Positions 32,601 to 41,821 are shown, counted from the stretch's first letter. The stretch: 64,000 bases of DNA from Streptosporangium lutulentum (GCF_030811455.1 NZ_JAUSQU010000001.1:9734001-9798000); one strand, 5' to 3'. Numbers and translations: made by a program. The notes: generated by a model not told the origin, from the sequence alone.

Positions 32601-35600
32601 CGCGAGCAGGTGGAGCAGCGCTTCCGCGACGGCACCCGCTACAACGACCCGAACGTGCTCTCCTGCACGCCCACCCTGGAACTGGGCATCGACATCGGCG
32701 ACCTGTCCGCGGTGATCCTCGCGTCGCTCCCGCCCGGCCCGGCGAACTACGTGCAGCGGGTCGGCCGTGCGGGCCGCCGTACCGGCAACGCGTTCCTGGT
32801 CACGATGGTCGGGCGATCCCCCCGTGACCTCTATTTCCTCAACGAGCCACGCGACATGATCGCGGGCGAGATCGTGCCGCCCGGCAGCTACCTGTCGGCG
32901 GTGGAGATCCTGCACCGTCAGTACGTCGCCCATCTGGTCGACCTGTGCGCCCGGGGAAAGCTCGACGGGGTGCTGCCACTGCCACGGCTGGCCTCGGCGC
33001 TGTTCGGGGAGACGGGCTGGCTGGCGGGGTTCACCACGACCGCGCTCGCGGCGGGCGCCACATCGGTGGAGGGGTTCCTCGATCTGTTCGGCACGTCGGT
33101 GACCCCGGAGGCCGCCGCGGATCTCCGGCAGTTCGCGACCGCGGACCTGGCGCAGACCGTACAGGACGCGGAACGCTCGTGGGGGCAGCGGATCGCGGAC
33201 CTGCGAGAGCGGCTCGGCGTCATCGACGCCGCGATCGAGCCACTGGTGGAGTCGGATCCCATCCAGCGGGCCCAGAAGCGGGCGCTGGCCGCGGAACGGC
33301 GAGCCGTGGCCAAGCGCATCGGTGAGATCGGCAGGGAGAACGCCCAGGGCGCGCTCGTCGAGCTCGGGCTGCTGCCGAACTACTCCCTGATCGACTCCAC
33401 CACCAGCCTGGAGGCGACGATCACCTGGGATGAGGAGGTCGACGGCGGCAGGCGGTATCACAGCGAGGTAAGGGAGTATCAGCGCTCGGCCCGGCTGGCA
33501 CTCACCGAGCTGGCCCCCGGCAACTCCTTCTACATGCGCGGCTACCAGCACGAAGTGACCGGCCTGGACATCGGCACCCCGTCGCGCCCGGCGTGGGAGC
33601 AGTGGCGGGTCTGCCCGGGCTGCGGCTACGTGCGGACCACGCTCGCCGCGGAGGACACGACCTCCTGCCCCCGATGCGGTGGCGCGGACATCGGCGAGCT
33701 GGGGGCCCTCTACGGCGTGCTGCGCCCGACGCGGGTGACTGCCCACGATCGGCGGGATGACGCCCAGATCCGCGACGATCACGAGGACCGGCAGCGCCGC
33801 TACTACGAGTCGGCCGTCGCGGTGGACATCGAGTCGGCGGACATCGTGCCGGGGTCGTGGCGGCACACGAAGGCGGTGTTCGGTGTCGACTTCACCCGCA
33901 AGGCGGTCGTCCGGCGCTTCAACCTGGGCACCTCCCGCTACGACCGGCCCGCGACGGACAGGTTCGCGGGGGAGGACGTCCGGCTCAACCCGTTCTACAC
34001 CTGCCCGGCCTGCGGCGGCACGACGGTGGACGGGCCGCCCGCGACAGCCCATTCGGACGCGTTGATCGCGAGCTCGTACGTCGATCCGAGCCGCAAGCAT
34101 CACCGGCCCTGGTGCACCTACCGGCGGGACGCCGAGGATGCCGAGCACATCAAGCTGATCCTCGCGCATGAGCTGCGCACCGAGGCGTTGCGCATCCTGC
34201 TCCCGGTCGCCACACTCCTGATCGAGGAGAGGATGGCCTCGTTCGAGGCCGCGCTGATGGCGGGCGTGGCTGCCGAGTACGGCGGCGATCCCGACCACCT
34301 CGCCATCGTCACCGCCACCATGCCCGACCAGGAGACCGGACGGCGACGCCGCTTCCTCGTGCTGCACGACACGTTGCCAGGTGGCACCGGCTACCTGCAT
34401 CGGCTCTCCTCGGAGGAGGGTTTCCGAGGCGTGCTGACAGCGGCGCTGAAGATCGTGGAGGAGTGTCCCTGCAAGGAGGACGAGCATAAGGCGGCCTGCC
34501 ATCGCTGCCTGCTCTCGCACGTGCCGGGCAACAAGTACGACAAGGTCAGCCGGGCCGAAGCGCTCGCCATGCTGCGGGACCTGCTCGACACCTGGGACAC
34601 CACGACGGTCGCCACCACCGATGCGATCTCACTGTGGGACCAGGTGGAGAGCGAACTGGAGGCCCGCTTCCTCGGCGGGCTGGAAGCTTGGGCGCGCCGG
34701 ACGGACACACCCGGAACGCTGGGTATGGCCGGTGTCCTGAACAAGAAGAAGACGGCCGATCTGCGCATCGAAGGGCCTGACGGCTCGATCGTGCACTGGC
34801 AGATGATCCTGCAGAACACGATCAAGGGCACCCGCCCCGATGTGTTGTTCCGGCGGCTGGACGACGTGCCGCTGGAGGTCGCGGTGTACCTCGACGGCTA
34901 CAACTACCACGCGTCGCCCGACAGGAACCGCCTGGCGGGCGACGCCGTGAAGCGGGCCCGGCTCCGCGCGCACGGGCGGATCGTCTTCCAGCTCACCTGG
35001 GAAGACGTTGAAGACTGGGAGACACGCGGATACGCGCCCTTCGTCAAGGGGGAGCCGCCGCGTGCTCCCTACCTGGGCAACGCGCAGACCAGCGCGCGCC
35101 AGATCTACCAGCAGTTCAGCCCTGGCCGGGATCCCGAGGAGCTGGCCCGCACGGTATGGGCCAACCCTGTCGACACGCTCCTGGCGTTCCTCCGCGAACC
35201 CCTGCCCGAGCTGTGGCTGCGCCGTGCCGAAGCCCTCACCGCCGGACTGCTGAAACTGGCACAGGGTCAGAGCCGTTCCGGTCCCGACGGAGTGCCGGAG
35301 CGGCTGATGGCCGCACTCCGTGCGTCGTCTCTCCCCGCTTCGACCATGGAGAAGATCCTGACCATGCGAGCCGTGGACACCGCCGGTTGCCCGATTGCCG
35401 TGGTGCTCGATCCGCGTGCCGGTTACACGTGGACGGCTTTCGCGATGATCGACGACACGAACGAGACGATCACCGCCGACGAGGAGAGCCACAGGCGACG
35501 CTGGGCGGCCTGGCTCTACTGGGGCAACCTGCTGCAGTTCCTGGACGCGGGGTCGGGAGACGGTGGGCAGCTCGCGCTCACCGATCTTGATGCCTTCGAC

Positions 35601-36149
35601 CCGTCGTTACTCGCGGTGGCCGGAGGAGCAGGGATCACATCCATGCTCAGCCTCCTGCCCCTTGACGAGGATTTGGTGGACGAGGACGAGGACGAGGCAA
35701 CCATCCCGGCGCACGCCGTGCGGCTGCCGCAGGAAGCTTCTGCGACGCAGACCGTACCCTTCCAGCGAGTTTCCACCGAAGCGAAGGCCGTGCGGAAGGA
35801 AGCACAGACCGTACCGGCGACGACAGCGGGACCGGATCCGCGCTGGGAGAAGATCTACGACTTGCTCGACCCGGGAGAGTCGGGTCTGGCGGAGTTCGCA
35901 CGAGGACTGGCCGAACTAGAGGTTCCCGCGCCTGCCTCCGACGAGGTGGGGTTCGAGCTGGGAGAGCAGGCATGGCAGGCGGAGCTGGCCTGGCCTTCGG
36001 TCAAGGTGGCCGTCGTACTTGCCGGGGACGACGACGAGGCGCGCAAGCGGAACGCAGCCTATGCGGCAGCCGGTTGGGATGTGCGTGACGTGCAGGGTTG
36101 GCCGGCTGAAGAGCTGGCCAAGTGTATTCGCGGTGGGGGTACCGAGTGA
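29598..36149 (+). CDS. Giant DEAD/DEAH helicase with DUF1998, DruE-like, plus nuclease-like C-terminus
   Basis: A 2183-aa protein, GTG 29598 preceded by AAGGAGAGG. Helicase motif I is TGTGSGKTES (~102), motif II VVVDEFHTYD (~223), then SATLGE. The second RecA domain has LSCTPTLELGIDIGD (~1020) and QRVGRAGRRTGN. Paired-cysteine zinc sites are CRHCG, CPACN, CPGCG and CPRCGG. The DUF1998 cysteine cluster CPCKEDEHKAACHRC lies at ~1623-1638. Size and order match DruE, the signature protein of Druantia, and related DISARM DrmA/DrmB parts. Beyond DUF1998, PDVLFRRLDDVPLEVAVYLD (~1747) and a terminal WQAELAWPSVKVAVVL segment look like PD-(D/E)XK or Vsr-type folds. It probably acts as a DNA translocase with nuclease activity. 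Confidence 0.85.
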   Translation: MKPTLAADELRKNLTQYLTTTFALAEKPVREALERFLNHPEQGIFRGPYLRIRTPFRSAEKGWKDCLEWAPAGDWTPYRHQAKAFQRLSTLNKAAEPTLITTGTGSGKTESFLVPVLDHCRRQKANGKHGVKAVLLYPMNALATDQAHRLNDYLQQTGLNDVTGALYIGDTPEVGYQKVMTQRAEIRRNPPDILITNYKMLDLLLQRADDLPMWKDAELAYVVVDEFHTYDGAQGTDVAMLLRRLASATGHSRPGRPLGDICPVATSATLGEGGDSPGGDRSSIREVAEQVFGTVFPEGAVIGEDRLTAEEFVGEIDVTLPLPDAQELALLPDPLRDPGAMDLIAAAVTGKNGLSPQELGGVLKQHILTQAVLDLLSGGPATPAEMLELLPRRGAYNWGAAIRQSPDQAATALARFVALLSHARDPEDPKRPFLHIESHVWVRAVSRLLRLADHTPAFAWIGELPVLDADSTFNVMGKSLLPSIYCRHCGRSGWAAFSPEKDPSELVTNPEKIYRAAVGSEKKRIRPLILATRSEAEGQVQNLGILDGERIRPVDPAKDRHGEGDVVFILTDLDTKSEANHAAEQDRCPACNLDQGIRFLGAGLASLAAVTVTQLFAGNQLDISQRKTLLFNDSVQDAAHRAGFVANRSYAFSLRRLLTGRLDSETPILLNDLVADLAAAASEADVLPAVVPPDLHDRPEIDAILAQETAGSTQAWDLIGERLAFAAIMELGLRSRQGRTLELTRTAAAEVVLSDPAKIAGLARDVHTGMPGMIELASDGRYLAYLRGLLERLRYRGAIKHVWLDRWLANAGTSRYNAIWGRRPEGLPAFPRGLSAPTFLLDRQKRKSEFDRIDSDQGWYQYWTTRCLGLDRGAAGEYLARLLPMLAREDVISVRPADDGATRVYGLQPGHIQIRSLEDAQVNDAGIGCDTCAWEQTVHPELFDDWYGQPCPRYRCGGHLTNRGSQNYKLDYYRRLYLARGGEGAFRVVTAEHTGALTRRQREQVEQRFRDGTRYNDPNVLSCTPTLELGIDIGDLSAVILASLPPGPANYVQRVGRAGRRTGNAFLVTMVGRSPRDLYFLNEPRDMIAGEIVPPGSYLSAVEILHRQYVAHLVDLCARGKLDGVLPLPRLASALFGETGWLAGFTTTALAAGATSVEGFLDLFGTSVTPEAAADLRQFATADLAQTVQDAERSWGQRIADLRERLGVIDAAIEPLVESDPIQRAQKRALAAERRAVAKRIGEIGRENAQGALVELGLLPNYSLIDSTTSLEATITWDEEVDGGRRYHSEVREYQRSARLALTELAPGNSFYMRGYQHEVTGLDIGTPSRPAWEQWRVCPGCGYVRTTLAAEDTTSCPRCGGADIGELGALYGVLRPTRVTAHDRRDDAQIRDDHEDRQRRYYESAVAVDIESADIVPGSWRHTKAVFGVDFTRKAVVRRFNLGTSRYDRPATDRFAGEDVRLNPFYTCPACGGTTVDGPPATAHSDALIASSYVDPSRKHHRPWCTYRRDAEDAEHIKLILAHELRTEALRILLPVATLLIEERMASFEAALMAGVAAEYGGDPDHLAIVTATMPDQETGRRRRFLVLHDTLPGGTGYLHRLSSEEGFRGVLTAALKIVEECPCKEDEHKAACHRCLLSHVPGNKYDKVSRAEALAMLRDLLDTWDTTTVATTDAISLWDQVESELEARFLGGLEAWARRTDTPGTLGMAGVLNKKKTADLRIEGPDGSIVHWQMILQNTIKGTRPDVLFRRLDDVPLEVAVYLDGYNYHASPDRNRLAGDAVKRARLRAHGRIVFQLTWEDVEDWETRGYAPFVKGEPPRAPYLGNAQTSARQIYQQFSPGRDPEELARTVWANPVDTLLAFLREPLPELWLRRAEALTAGLLKLAQGQSRSGPDGVPERLMAALRASSLPASTMEKILTMRAVDTAGCPIAVVLDPRAGYTWTAFAMIDDTNETITADEESHRRRWAAWLYWGNLLQFLDAGSGDGGQLALTDLDAFDPSLLAVAGGAGITSMLSLLPLDEDLVDEDEDEATIPAHAVRLPQEASATQTVPFQRVSTEAKAVRKEAQTVPATTAGPDPRWEKIYDLLDPGESGLAEFARGLAELEVPAPASDEVGFELGEQAWQAELAWPSVKVAVVLAGDDDEARKRNAAYAAAGWDVRDVQGWPAEELAKCIRGGGTE

Positions 36150-36212
36150 GTGAGCCGGCTGGTACGGCGGCGCGGCGTGGTCACGAGTCAATGAGCGGAG
36201 CGAGAGGACGGA

Positions 36213-38474
36213 GTGAACATGCAAGGTGAGGCGACGCTGCGGCTGCTCGACAAGGCGGACAAGGAGATCCTCAAGCTCTCTCGGGACGTCAAGGGCGCGA
36301 TCTACGACTTCCAGCACAAGTTCCGTAAGAGCCCGGCCAACCCCGGGCTGCACTTCAAGCAGCTCAAGGGGCATCCGCGGCTGTATTCGGCGCGGGTCAA
36401 CCAGGAGTATCGAGCGCTACTGCTCCACGCCGGAGAGTCGGACTACATTCTGGTGGCGGTCAAGCACCGCAAGGACGTCTACGACAATCTCGATCGCTTC
36501 GCCTACCAGATCAACCCGGTCACCGGTGGTATCGAGTTCGTCGACTTGGTCTCCATCGAGAGGAAGGTCCTCGACGAGACCCTCGTCCCTACGGTTCCGG
36601 CTGAGAAGCAGGTTGGTCAGGGGACTCCCGCTCCCTCAGCCCCGAACGAGAAAAAGGCCCGGCATGCGACTCCCGACCCTTCGGGCTCGGAGACGTTGTT
36701 CGCCGCCTTTACGGCAGAGCAGCTTCTCGATCTAGGTGTGGCCGAGCCGCTGCTCGGGCTGATTGCGAAGATCACGACTGAGGATGAGCTGCTCGGCCTG
36801 GTTGAGTACACACCGCAGCTCACCGCCGAGGTGCTGCTTGCGCTCCATGACGGCAAGACCCTCGACGAGGTTCTCGACCAGGTCACCACTCCCGTCACCG
36901 CTGAGGAGCCGGTCGACGTCGAGGACTACCAGGCAGCCCTGGCCAGGCCGGCCACCCAGGTCACCACCGACGACACCGCCCTACAGGAGGTGCTGGAGGG
37001 AGACTTCGGGCGCTGGCGCGTCTTCCTGCACCCTGCTCAGCGCAAGGTGGTGGAACGGGATTACAGCGGGCCTGCTCGGATCAGCGGGGGGCCCGGCACC
37101 GGCAAGACCATCGTCGCGCTGCATCGTGTGAAGCACCTGGTGGACGCGCTCGGACCGGGGGACGACAAGGCGATTCTGTTCACCACGTTCAACAAGAATC
37201 TGGCGGCCGATCTGCGTCAGCGACTGCTTGAGCTTGCTGGGGCAGAGGTGGCCAAGCGGGTGGAGATCGTCAACATCGACAAGCTCGCCACACAGATCGT
37301 CGCGGAAGCCGAGCCCGGCGGGCGTCGCCGATGGATCGACGACACCAAGGCGTTGCTGGAGTGGGAAGATCTCCTTCTGGAGCAGGGGGAGACGCGTTGG
37401 GACGGCGAGTTCCTTCATGCGGAGTGGTCTCACGTCATCCTCGGTCAGGCGATCAACTCGCGTGCCGACTATTTCCGTGCGCGTCGCGCGGGCCGGGGCC
37501 GATCCATCAGCAGGGAAGATCGTGCGGCGATCTGGCAGCTTGTCGAGCGATATATCAAACGGCTCGACGACAAGGAGCTGTGGACCTTCCGGCAGGTGGC
37601 CGAACGTGCCGCCCGGCTGGAGATCGAGCGCGCGCGGCAGAGGGCCTCATACGAGGCGGACCAGGTCAGCGCGGTCAAGCTGCAGCGGGAGTCGGGGATC
37701 TGGCATCGTCCTCGCTACCGGCACATTGTGGTCGACGAGGCACAGGATCTGAGCGCCGCCCATTGGAAGATGCTCCGCGCCATGGTCCCCGAAGGCCCCA
37801 ACGATATCTTCCTCGCCGGCGACACCCATCAGCGGATCTACGGTAACTACGTCTCGCTGGGCAGTCTCGGCATCAATATCCGTGGGCGATCGTCCAAGCT
37901 CACCCTCAGCTACCGGACCACGCACGAGATCCTCGGGGCCGCACTGGGCCTGCTTGGTCAGGAGGAGTGGGACGACCTCGACGACGGCCACGACGATCTG
38001 TCTGGATACAGATCCGTTCTGCACGGCATGCGTCCGACATTGCGTCCGTCGGCCACGTGGGTCGCTGAGCTCGACGCCGTCGTCGAACAGGTCCGGGAAT
38101 GGAACGACGTGGCACTCGCGTCGATCGCGATCTGCGTTCCCGAACGCCGTATGGTGGCCGAGGTCGAGAACCGATTGGGCAAGGCGGGGATCATCGCTGC
38201 GGCCATCGGCGCGGAGGGGCCGAAGCTGTATGACGCGATCCACGTCGGGACGATGCACCGTTTCAAGGGCCTGGAGTATCAACGGATGATTCTCGTCGGT
38301 GTCGCCGAAGGGCTGGTCCCCTCGCATCATGCCGCACAATATGAGAGCACAGACCCGTTGCGTTACCGGCGTGAGCTGCAGCGTGCCCGGTCGTTGTTGT
38401 TTGTCGCCGCCACCCGAGCCAGAGACACTCTGGTGATCTCGTGGCACGGTCAGAAGAGCAGATTCCTGCCGTGA
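36213..38474 (+). CDS. RelE-like domain fused to UvrD/Rep-type helicase
   Basis: 753 aa from GTG 36213 (751 from ATG 36219). Residues ~5-95 look like the RelE/ParE toxin fold: FQHKFRKSPANPGLHFKQL, then YSARVNQEYRALLL and HRKDVYDNL. A linker leads to an SF1A helicase with GGPGTGKT (~291), VVDEAQDLSAAHW, DTHQRIYGN, LSYRTT, GTMHRFKGLEYQ and FVAATRARD. In this arrangement the RelE-like part may bind RNA, nucleic acid ends or the ribosome rather than act as a free toxin. It starts 63 bp after the DruE-like gene and its stop overlaps the third kinase by 4 bp (GTGA), so it belongs to the second half of the island. It is not housekeeping UvrD or PcrA, which lack the RelE segment. Confidence 0.85.
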   Translation: MNMQGEATLRLLDKADKEILKLSRDVKGAIYDFQHKFRKSPANPGLHFKQLKGHPRLYSARVNQEYRALLLHAGESDYILVAVKHRKDVYDNLDRFAYQINPVTGGIEFVDLVSIERKVLDETLVPTVPAEKQVGQGTPAPSAPNEKKARHATPDPSGSETLFAAFTAEQLLDLGVAEPLLGLIAKITTEDELLGLVEYTPQLTAEVLLALHDGKTLDEVLDQVTTPVTAEEPVDVEDYQAALARPATQVTTDDTALQEVLEGDFGRWRVFLHPAQRKVVERDYSGPARISGGPGTGKTIVALHRVKHLVDALGPGDDKAILFTTFNKNLAADLRQRLLELAGAEVAKRVEIVNIDKLATQIVAEAEPGGRRRWIDDTKALLEWEDLLLEQGETRWDGEFLHAEWSHVILGQAINSRADYFRARRAGRGRSISREDRAAIWQLVERYIKRLDDKELWTFRQVAERAARLEIERARQRASYEADQVSAVKLQRESGIWHRPRYRHIVVDEAQDLSAAHWKMLRAMVPEGPNDIFLAGDTHQRIYGNYVSLGSLGINIRGRSSKLTLSYRTTHEILGAALGLLGQEEWDDLDDGHDDLSGYRSVLHGMRPTLRPSATWVAELDAVVEQVREWNDVALASIAICVPERRMVAEVENRLGKAGIIAAAIGAEGPKLYDAIHVGTMHRFKGLEYQRMILVGVAEGLVPSHHAAQYESTDPLRYRRELQRARSLLFVAATRARDTLVISWHGQKSRFLP

Positions 38475-39376
38475 GGACGGTCGCCGAGCGCTACAAGCTG
38501 ACCAGTCCCATCGCCCGCGGCGGTATGGGCGTTGTCTGGCAGGGATCGGATCTGCGGCTCAACCGTTCCGTCGCGGTCAAATTGATCTACGAAGATGACT
38601 TGGTCGCCAAGAATGAGGCGACGCGTCGCTTCTATCGTGAGGCGCGGATCACCGCCCGTCTGCGGCACCCCGGTGTGCCCGTCGTCTATGACTTCGGTAG
38701 CGACGGCGGGGAGCTCTTCATGGTCATGGAGTATCTCGACGGTCACATGGTCGCGGACCTGATCGCCGAGCAGTCTCCCTTGCCGGTCTCTTGGGCGGCC
38801 CTTATCGCGGCGCAGGTCTGTGCCGTCCTGGCCGCCGCTCATGCCGCCGATTTGATCCACCGAGACATCAAGCCGAACAACCTGGTGATGTGCGCGGATG
38901 CCACGGTGAAAGTGATCGACTTCGGAGTGGCCACGGCTCTTGGGGCCAAGGAGTTCTCGCAGATCACCGAGGCCGGGCAGATTCCCGGTACGGCTCGCTA
39001 CATGGCGCCGGAGCTTGTGGACGGTGCCGAGGCGAGCCGCTCAAGTGACCTGTATACCGTGGGATGTCTGCTCTATGAACTGCTTACCGGTTCGCGCCCG
39101 TACGCCTCGCGGGATCTCATGAATGAGATCCATCGCAGTCGGCGGGAAATTCCGCCTCCGGTGGAGCGATCAGATGTTCCCGAAGAGCTGGAGGAGTTGA
39201 CGCTCAGATTGCTCGCCAAGTCTCCCGAAGAGCGTCCAGAGAGCGCGCTGTCGGTCTTCGAGAGCCTGCTTCCGCTGGTGAAGGCGTTACCGCCGTTACC
39301 AGGCTTGATTAATAAGGATCTTTCCATTGACCCCGTGCATATGTACGCGGCGGTCATTCAGCACGTCAGTACGTAA
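38471..39376 (+). CDS. Soluble Ser/Thr protein kinase (island kinase 3)
   Basis: A 301-aa kinase, start GTG 38471 chosen for its GTGA overlap with the helicase stop; GTG 38441 would overlap by 34 bp. Motifs: ARGGMGVVWQG, VAVKLI, HRDIKPNNLVM and DFGVAT, with GTARYMAPE and a C-terminal lobe to ~270. It has no membrane helix and no sensor domain. It is coupled to a helicase upstream and lies 15 bp before a methyltransferase. A regulatory role on those two is the simplest reading. Its kinase loop sequence differs clearly from island kinases 1 and 2, so it is not a recent duplicate. Confidence 0.88.
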   Translation: MRTVAERYKLTSPIARGGMGVVWQGSDLRLNRSVAVKLIYEDDLVAKNEATRRFYREARITARLRHPGVPVVYDFGSDGGELFMVMEYLDGHMVADLIAEQSPLPVSWAALIAAQVCAVLAAAHAADLIHRDIKPNNLVMCADATVKVIDFGVATALGAKEFSQITEAGQIPGTARYMAPELVDGAEASRSSDLYTVGCLLYELLTGSRPYASRDLMNEIHRSRREIPPPVERSDVPEELEELTLRLLAKSPEERPESALSVFESLLPLVKALPPLPGLINKDLSIDPVHMYAAVIQHVST

Positions 39377-39391
39377 GGTTTGGGGTTTTTC

Positions 39392-41467
39392 ATGCAGGAC
39401 AGCGCCACGGTCGCAGCGGCCGACATCGCACGGTTGGCGGGGGTCGGGCGCGCCGCCGTCAGCAACTGGCGCCGGCGGTTCGAGGATTTTCCCTCCCCGG
39501 TCGGGGGGACATCGAGCAGCCCCCTGTTCTCCCTCTCCGACGTCGAGGAGTGGCTGCGACGGCAGGGCAAGCTGGCCGAGGTTCCGCTCGATGAGAGAGT
39601 CTGGCAGCAGCTGAGGGCAGGTGTCGAGGATCTGCGTCTCGCCGAGGTGGTGGGCCAGATCGGGGCGTTCCTGCTTTTCCTCGACAGCTCGCCCGCGAAG
39701 TGGACGCGGCTTGCCGGGAAGACCGACGCCGAGGTGTCCGACCGGCTGAACGAAGAGCTGGCGTCACAAGGGCTTCCTGGGACGCCGTCGGCGGTCGGCG
39801 CGATCCCGCTCCTGCGAGCCGTCGCCGAGCTGGCGGGGGAGCGGGGCACCGCGGCGACCTTCGGCTTCCTCTACGAACGCTATCTGGAGGCCCATTCCCG
39901 ACGGGTGGCGACGCTGCCGGCGGATGTCGCCGAGTTGATGGTGGAGCTCTCCTCGGCCGGTGGCGGGACCGTTTTTGATCCCACCTGCGGGCTCGGCACG
40001 CTTCTGATGTCCGCGGCCGACGCCGGTGCCGCGAGTCTCGCCGGGCAGGAAAGGGATGAGGCCGCCGCACGCATCACAGCGGTACGGCTGTCGCTCCACG
40101 GTCGTGAGAGTACGGTGCACACCGGCGACTCCCTCCGTGAGGACCGATTCGGCTCCCTGCAGGCCGACGCCGTCGTCTGCAGTCCTCCCTTCGGGGACCG
40201 CGCCTGGGGTTACGAGGAACTGGCCAGTGACGTTCGCTGGCAGTACGGCCTGCCGCCACGGGGCGAGCCCGAGCTGGCGTGGGTCCAGCACGGGCTGTTC
40301 CACGTCAAGGCGGGTGGGCACGTGGTGGTCCTGATGCCCTCGGCCGCCGCGGATCGCCGATCCGGACGCCGGATCCGGGCACAACTGCTGCGCACCGGCA
40401 CGTTGCGAGCCGTCGTGGCGCTCCCCGCCGGTGCGGCACCACATGCTCTGGGATCGCCGCATCTGTGGATTCTGCGTAAGCCGGAGGCCGGGGATCCCGT
40501 CCCGTCACACGTCCTGATGGTGGACGCCTCGGACATGTCCTGGTCGCAGATGCGAGAAACCGTCCTGGAGAGATGGCGGTCCTATTCGGCCGGCGCGAAG
40601 GAAGCCGACGCTAGGGGAGCCGACGGCACGCCGGTTGACGGGAAAAAGACGGTGCCTCTCATCGACCTGCTGGATGAAACGGTCGACCTGACCCCCGCCC
40701 GCTACGTGGCCGGCCGATCGGCCGACAGCGCGGGGCAGGAGTTCGCGGCCTCTCTGGAAGAGATGGCCTCATCCGTTTCCGCACTCCAACGTGCCCTTGA
40801 GGACCTTCGCGCGTTCACGGCGGAACGCGACGACCTTCCGAAGACCACGATCGCGGAGCAGGCCAAGGCCGGTGCCATCGCCATCCACCAGTCCCCCCAG
40901 CAGGAGACGGGGTCGGGGGAGATTCCGGTACTGACCGTGGAAGATGTGATCGCGGGTCGCGCCCCCGGCGGACAGACCTCCGCTGCCGCTGACGTGGTCA
41001 GGCCGGGGTCCGGTAGTCCCGCTGGCGCGGGCAAGGTCAGATCGGAATCCGGGGATTCCGCTGCCGTCGGCTTGGTCAAGCTGGAGCCCGGTGACGTGGT
41101 CGTCCCCGCGGGAGGCCGCGTTTTCGTCGCGCGGGTGGTGCGAGAGAGCGGCGCGGTTCTCGGCCCGGGACTCCATCTCTTCCGGGCAGATCCCGAGCGA
41201 GTCGATCCGGACTGTCTGGCCGGCTTTCTGAGGATCGCCGGAATCCAGACCTCCGGACGCGGCCAGACGGGAACCTCACGGTCGGATATCCGGCGAGTGG
41301 AGATCCCACGGCTGCCCCTGCAAGAGCAGAGGCGTCTCGGCGACGGCTTCCAGAGGCTGGAAGCACTTGAGAAGGTCGTCGGCCGGCTTACGGATCAGGG
41401 TTCCACCCTGGCCCGACTGGGCCTTGAGGGCCTCGGCGACGGAACCCTGAGAAACCACTCGACCTGA
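39392..41467 (+). CDS. HsdM-like DNA methyltransferase with N-terminal HTH and HsdS-like C-terminus
   Basis: 691 aa from ATG 39392 (AAGGTTTGGGG upstream; a TTG at 39380 is possible). Residues ~5-55 form a helix-turn-helix (AADIARLAGVGRAAVSNWRR). The N-6 methylase core has motif I VFDPTCGLGTLLMSA (~195) and motif IV CSPPFGDRAW (~256). The C-terminal third (VLTVEDVIAGR, LEPGDVVVPAGG, RRVEIPRLPLQEQRRL) resembles one half of a type I specificity subunit with its helical dimerisation segment. The first motif IV residue is Ser rather than the Asn usual in HsdM, which leaves target base (m6A or m4C) uncertain. With no HsdR here, it presumably supplies the self mark for the island or an epigenetic switch. 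Confidence 0.8.
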   Translation: MQDSATVAAADIARLAGVGRAAVSNWRRRFEDFPSPVGGTSSSPLFSLSDVEEWLRRQGKLAEVPLDERVWQQLRAGVEDLRLAEVVGQIGAFLLFLDSSPAKWTRLAGKTDAEVSDRLNEELASQGLPGTPSAVGAIPLLRAVAELAGERGTAATFGFLYERYLEAHSRRVATLPADVAELMVELSSAGGGTVFDPTCGLGTLLMSAADAGAASLAGQERDEAAARITAVRLSLHGRESTVHTGDSLREDRFGSLQADAVVCSPPFGDRAWGYEELASDVRWQYGLPPRGEPELAWVQHGLFHVKAGGHVVVLMPSAAADRRSGRRIRAQLLRTGTLRAVVALPAGAAPHALGSPHLWILRKPEAGDPVPSHVLMVDASDMSWSQMRETVLERWRSYSAGAKEADARGADGTPVDGKKTVPLIDLLDETVDLTPARYVAGRSADSAGQEFAASLEEMASSVSALQRALEDLRAFTAERDDLPKTTIAEQAKAGAIAIHQSPQQETGSGEIPVLTVEDVIAGRAPGGQTSAAADVVRPGSGSPAGAGKVRSESGDSAAVGLVKLEPGDVVVPAGGRVFVARVVRESGAVLGPGLHLFRADPERVDPDCLAGFLRIAGIQTSGRGQTGTSRSDIRRVEIPRLPLQEQRRLGDGFQRLEALEKVVGRLTDQGSTLARLGLEGLGDGTLRNHST

Positions 41468-41821
41468 TGCTGCACCGCTTCGGTTCGTCGAGGGTCATGC
41501 GGTTGTGAGCGGGCCGCCGTCATGATCGCAGCGGTAGGACGTGGCTGTGCTGTGCGCTACTTCGTCAAGAGCCATGGACAGCAGGAATGGTGCAAGCCGT
41601 CCCCGAGCGGCTCGCCACTACAAGCGTCAAATGGCGATCCCGCCTCACTCTGATCATCCTCGACGTCGTGCTGTCGGCAGGGAAGGCTTATACGGCATCC
41701 ACGGACATGTTCAATCATTCGAGCAACCTGCAATTTAATCGTGAATTCAATACACATTGACACTTTTGATGTCGATGGATACGGTGAGGGTCGTTGCGAT
41801 CATCAATGTCAGGAGAAGGTC
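41468..41821. other. Intergenic region with candidate promoter
   Basis: This 354-bp gap gets increasingly A+T-rich towards its right end. TTGACA (41757-41762) and TACGGT (41780-41785), 17 bp apart, form a plausible promoter, and AGGAGAAGG precedes the vWA start. So the vWA gene can be transcribed apart from the operon. I see no supportable gene here. Confidence 0.4.

Noticed and set aside
31557..34520. A 987-codon open frame antisense to the DruE-like helicase
   Set aside because: Long antisense frames are expected in high-G+C genes; its translation shows no domain, while the sense strand has full helicase motifs.
41589..41762. 57-codon plus-strand frame in front of the vWA gene
   Set aside because: No family, no ribosome-binding site, and its end overlaps the likely vWA promoter.
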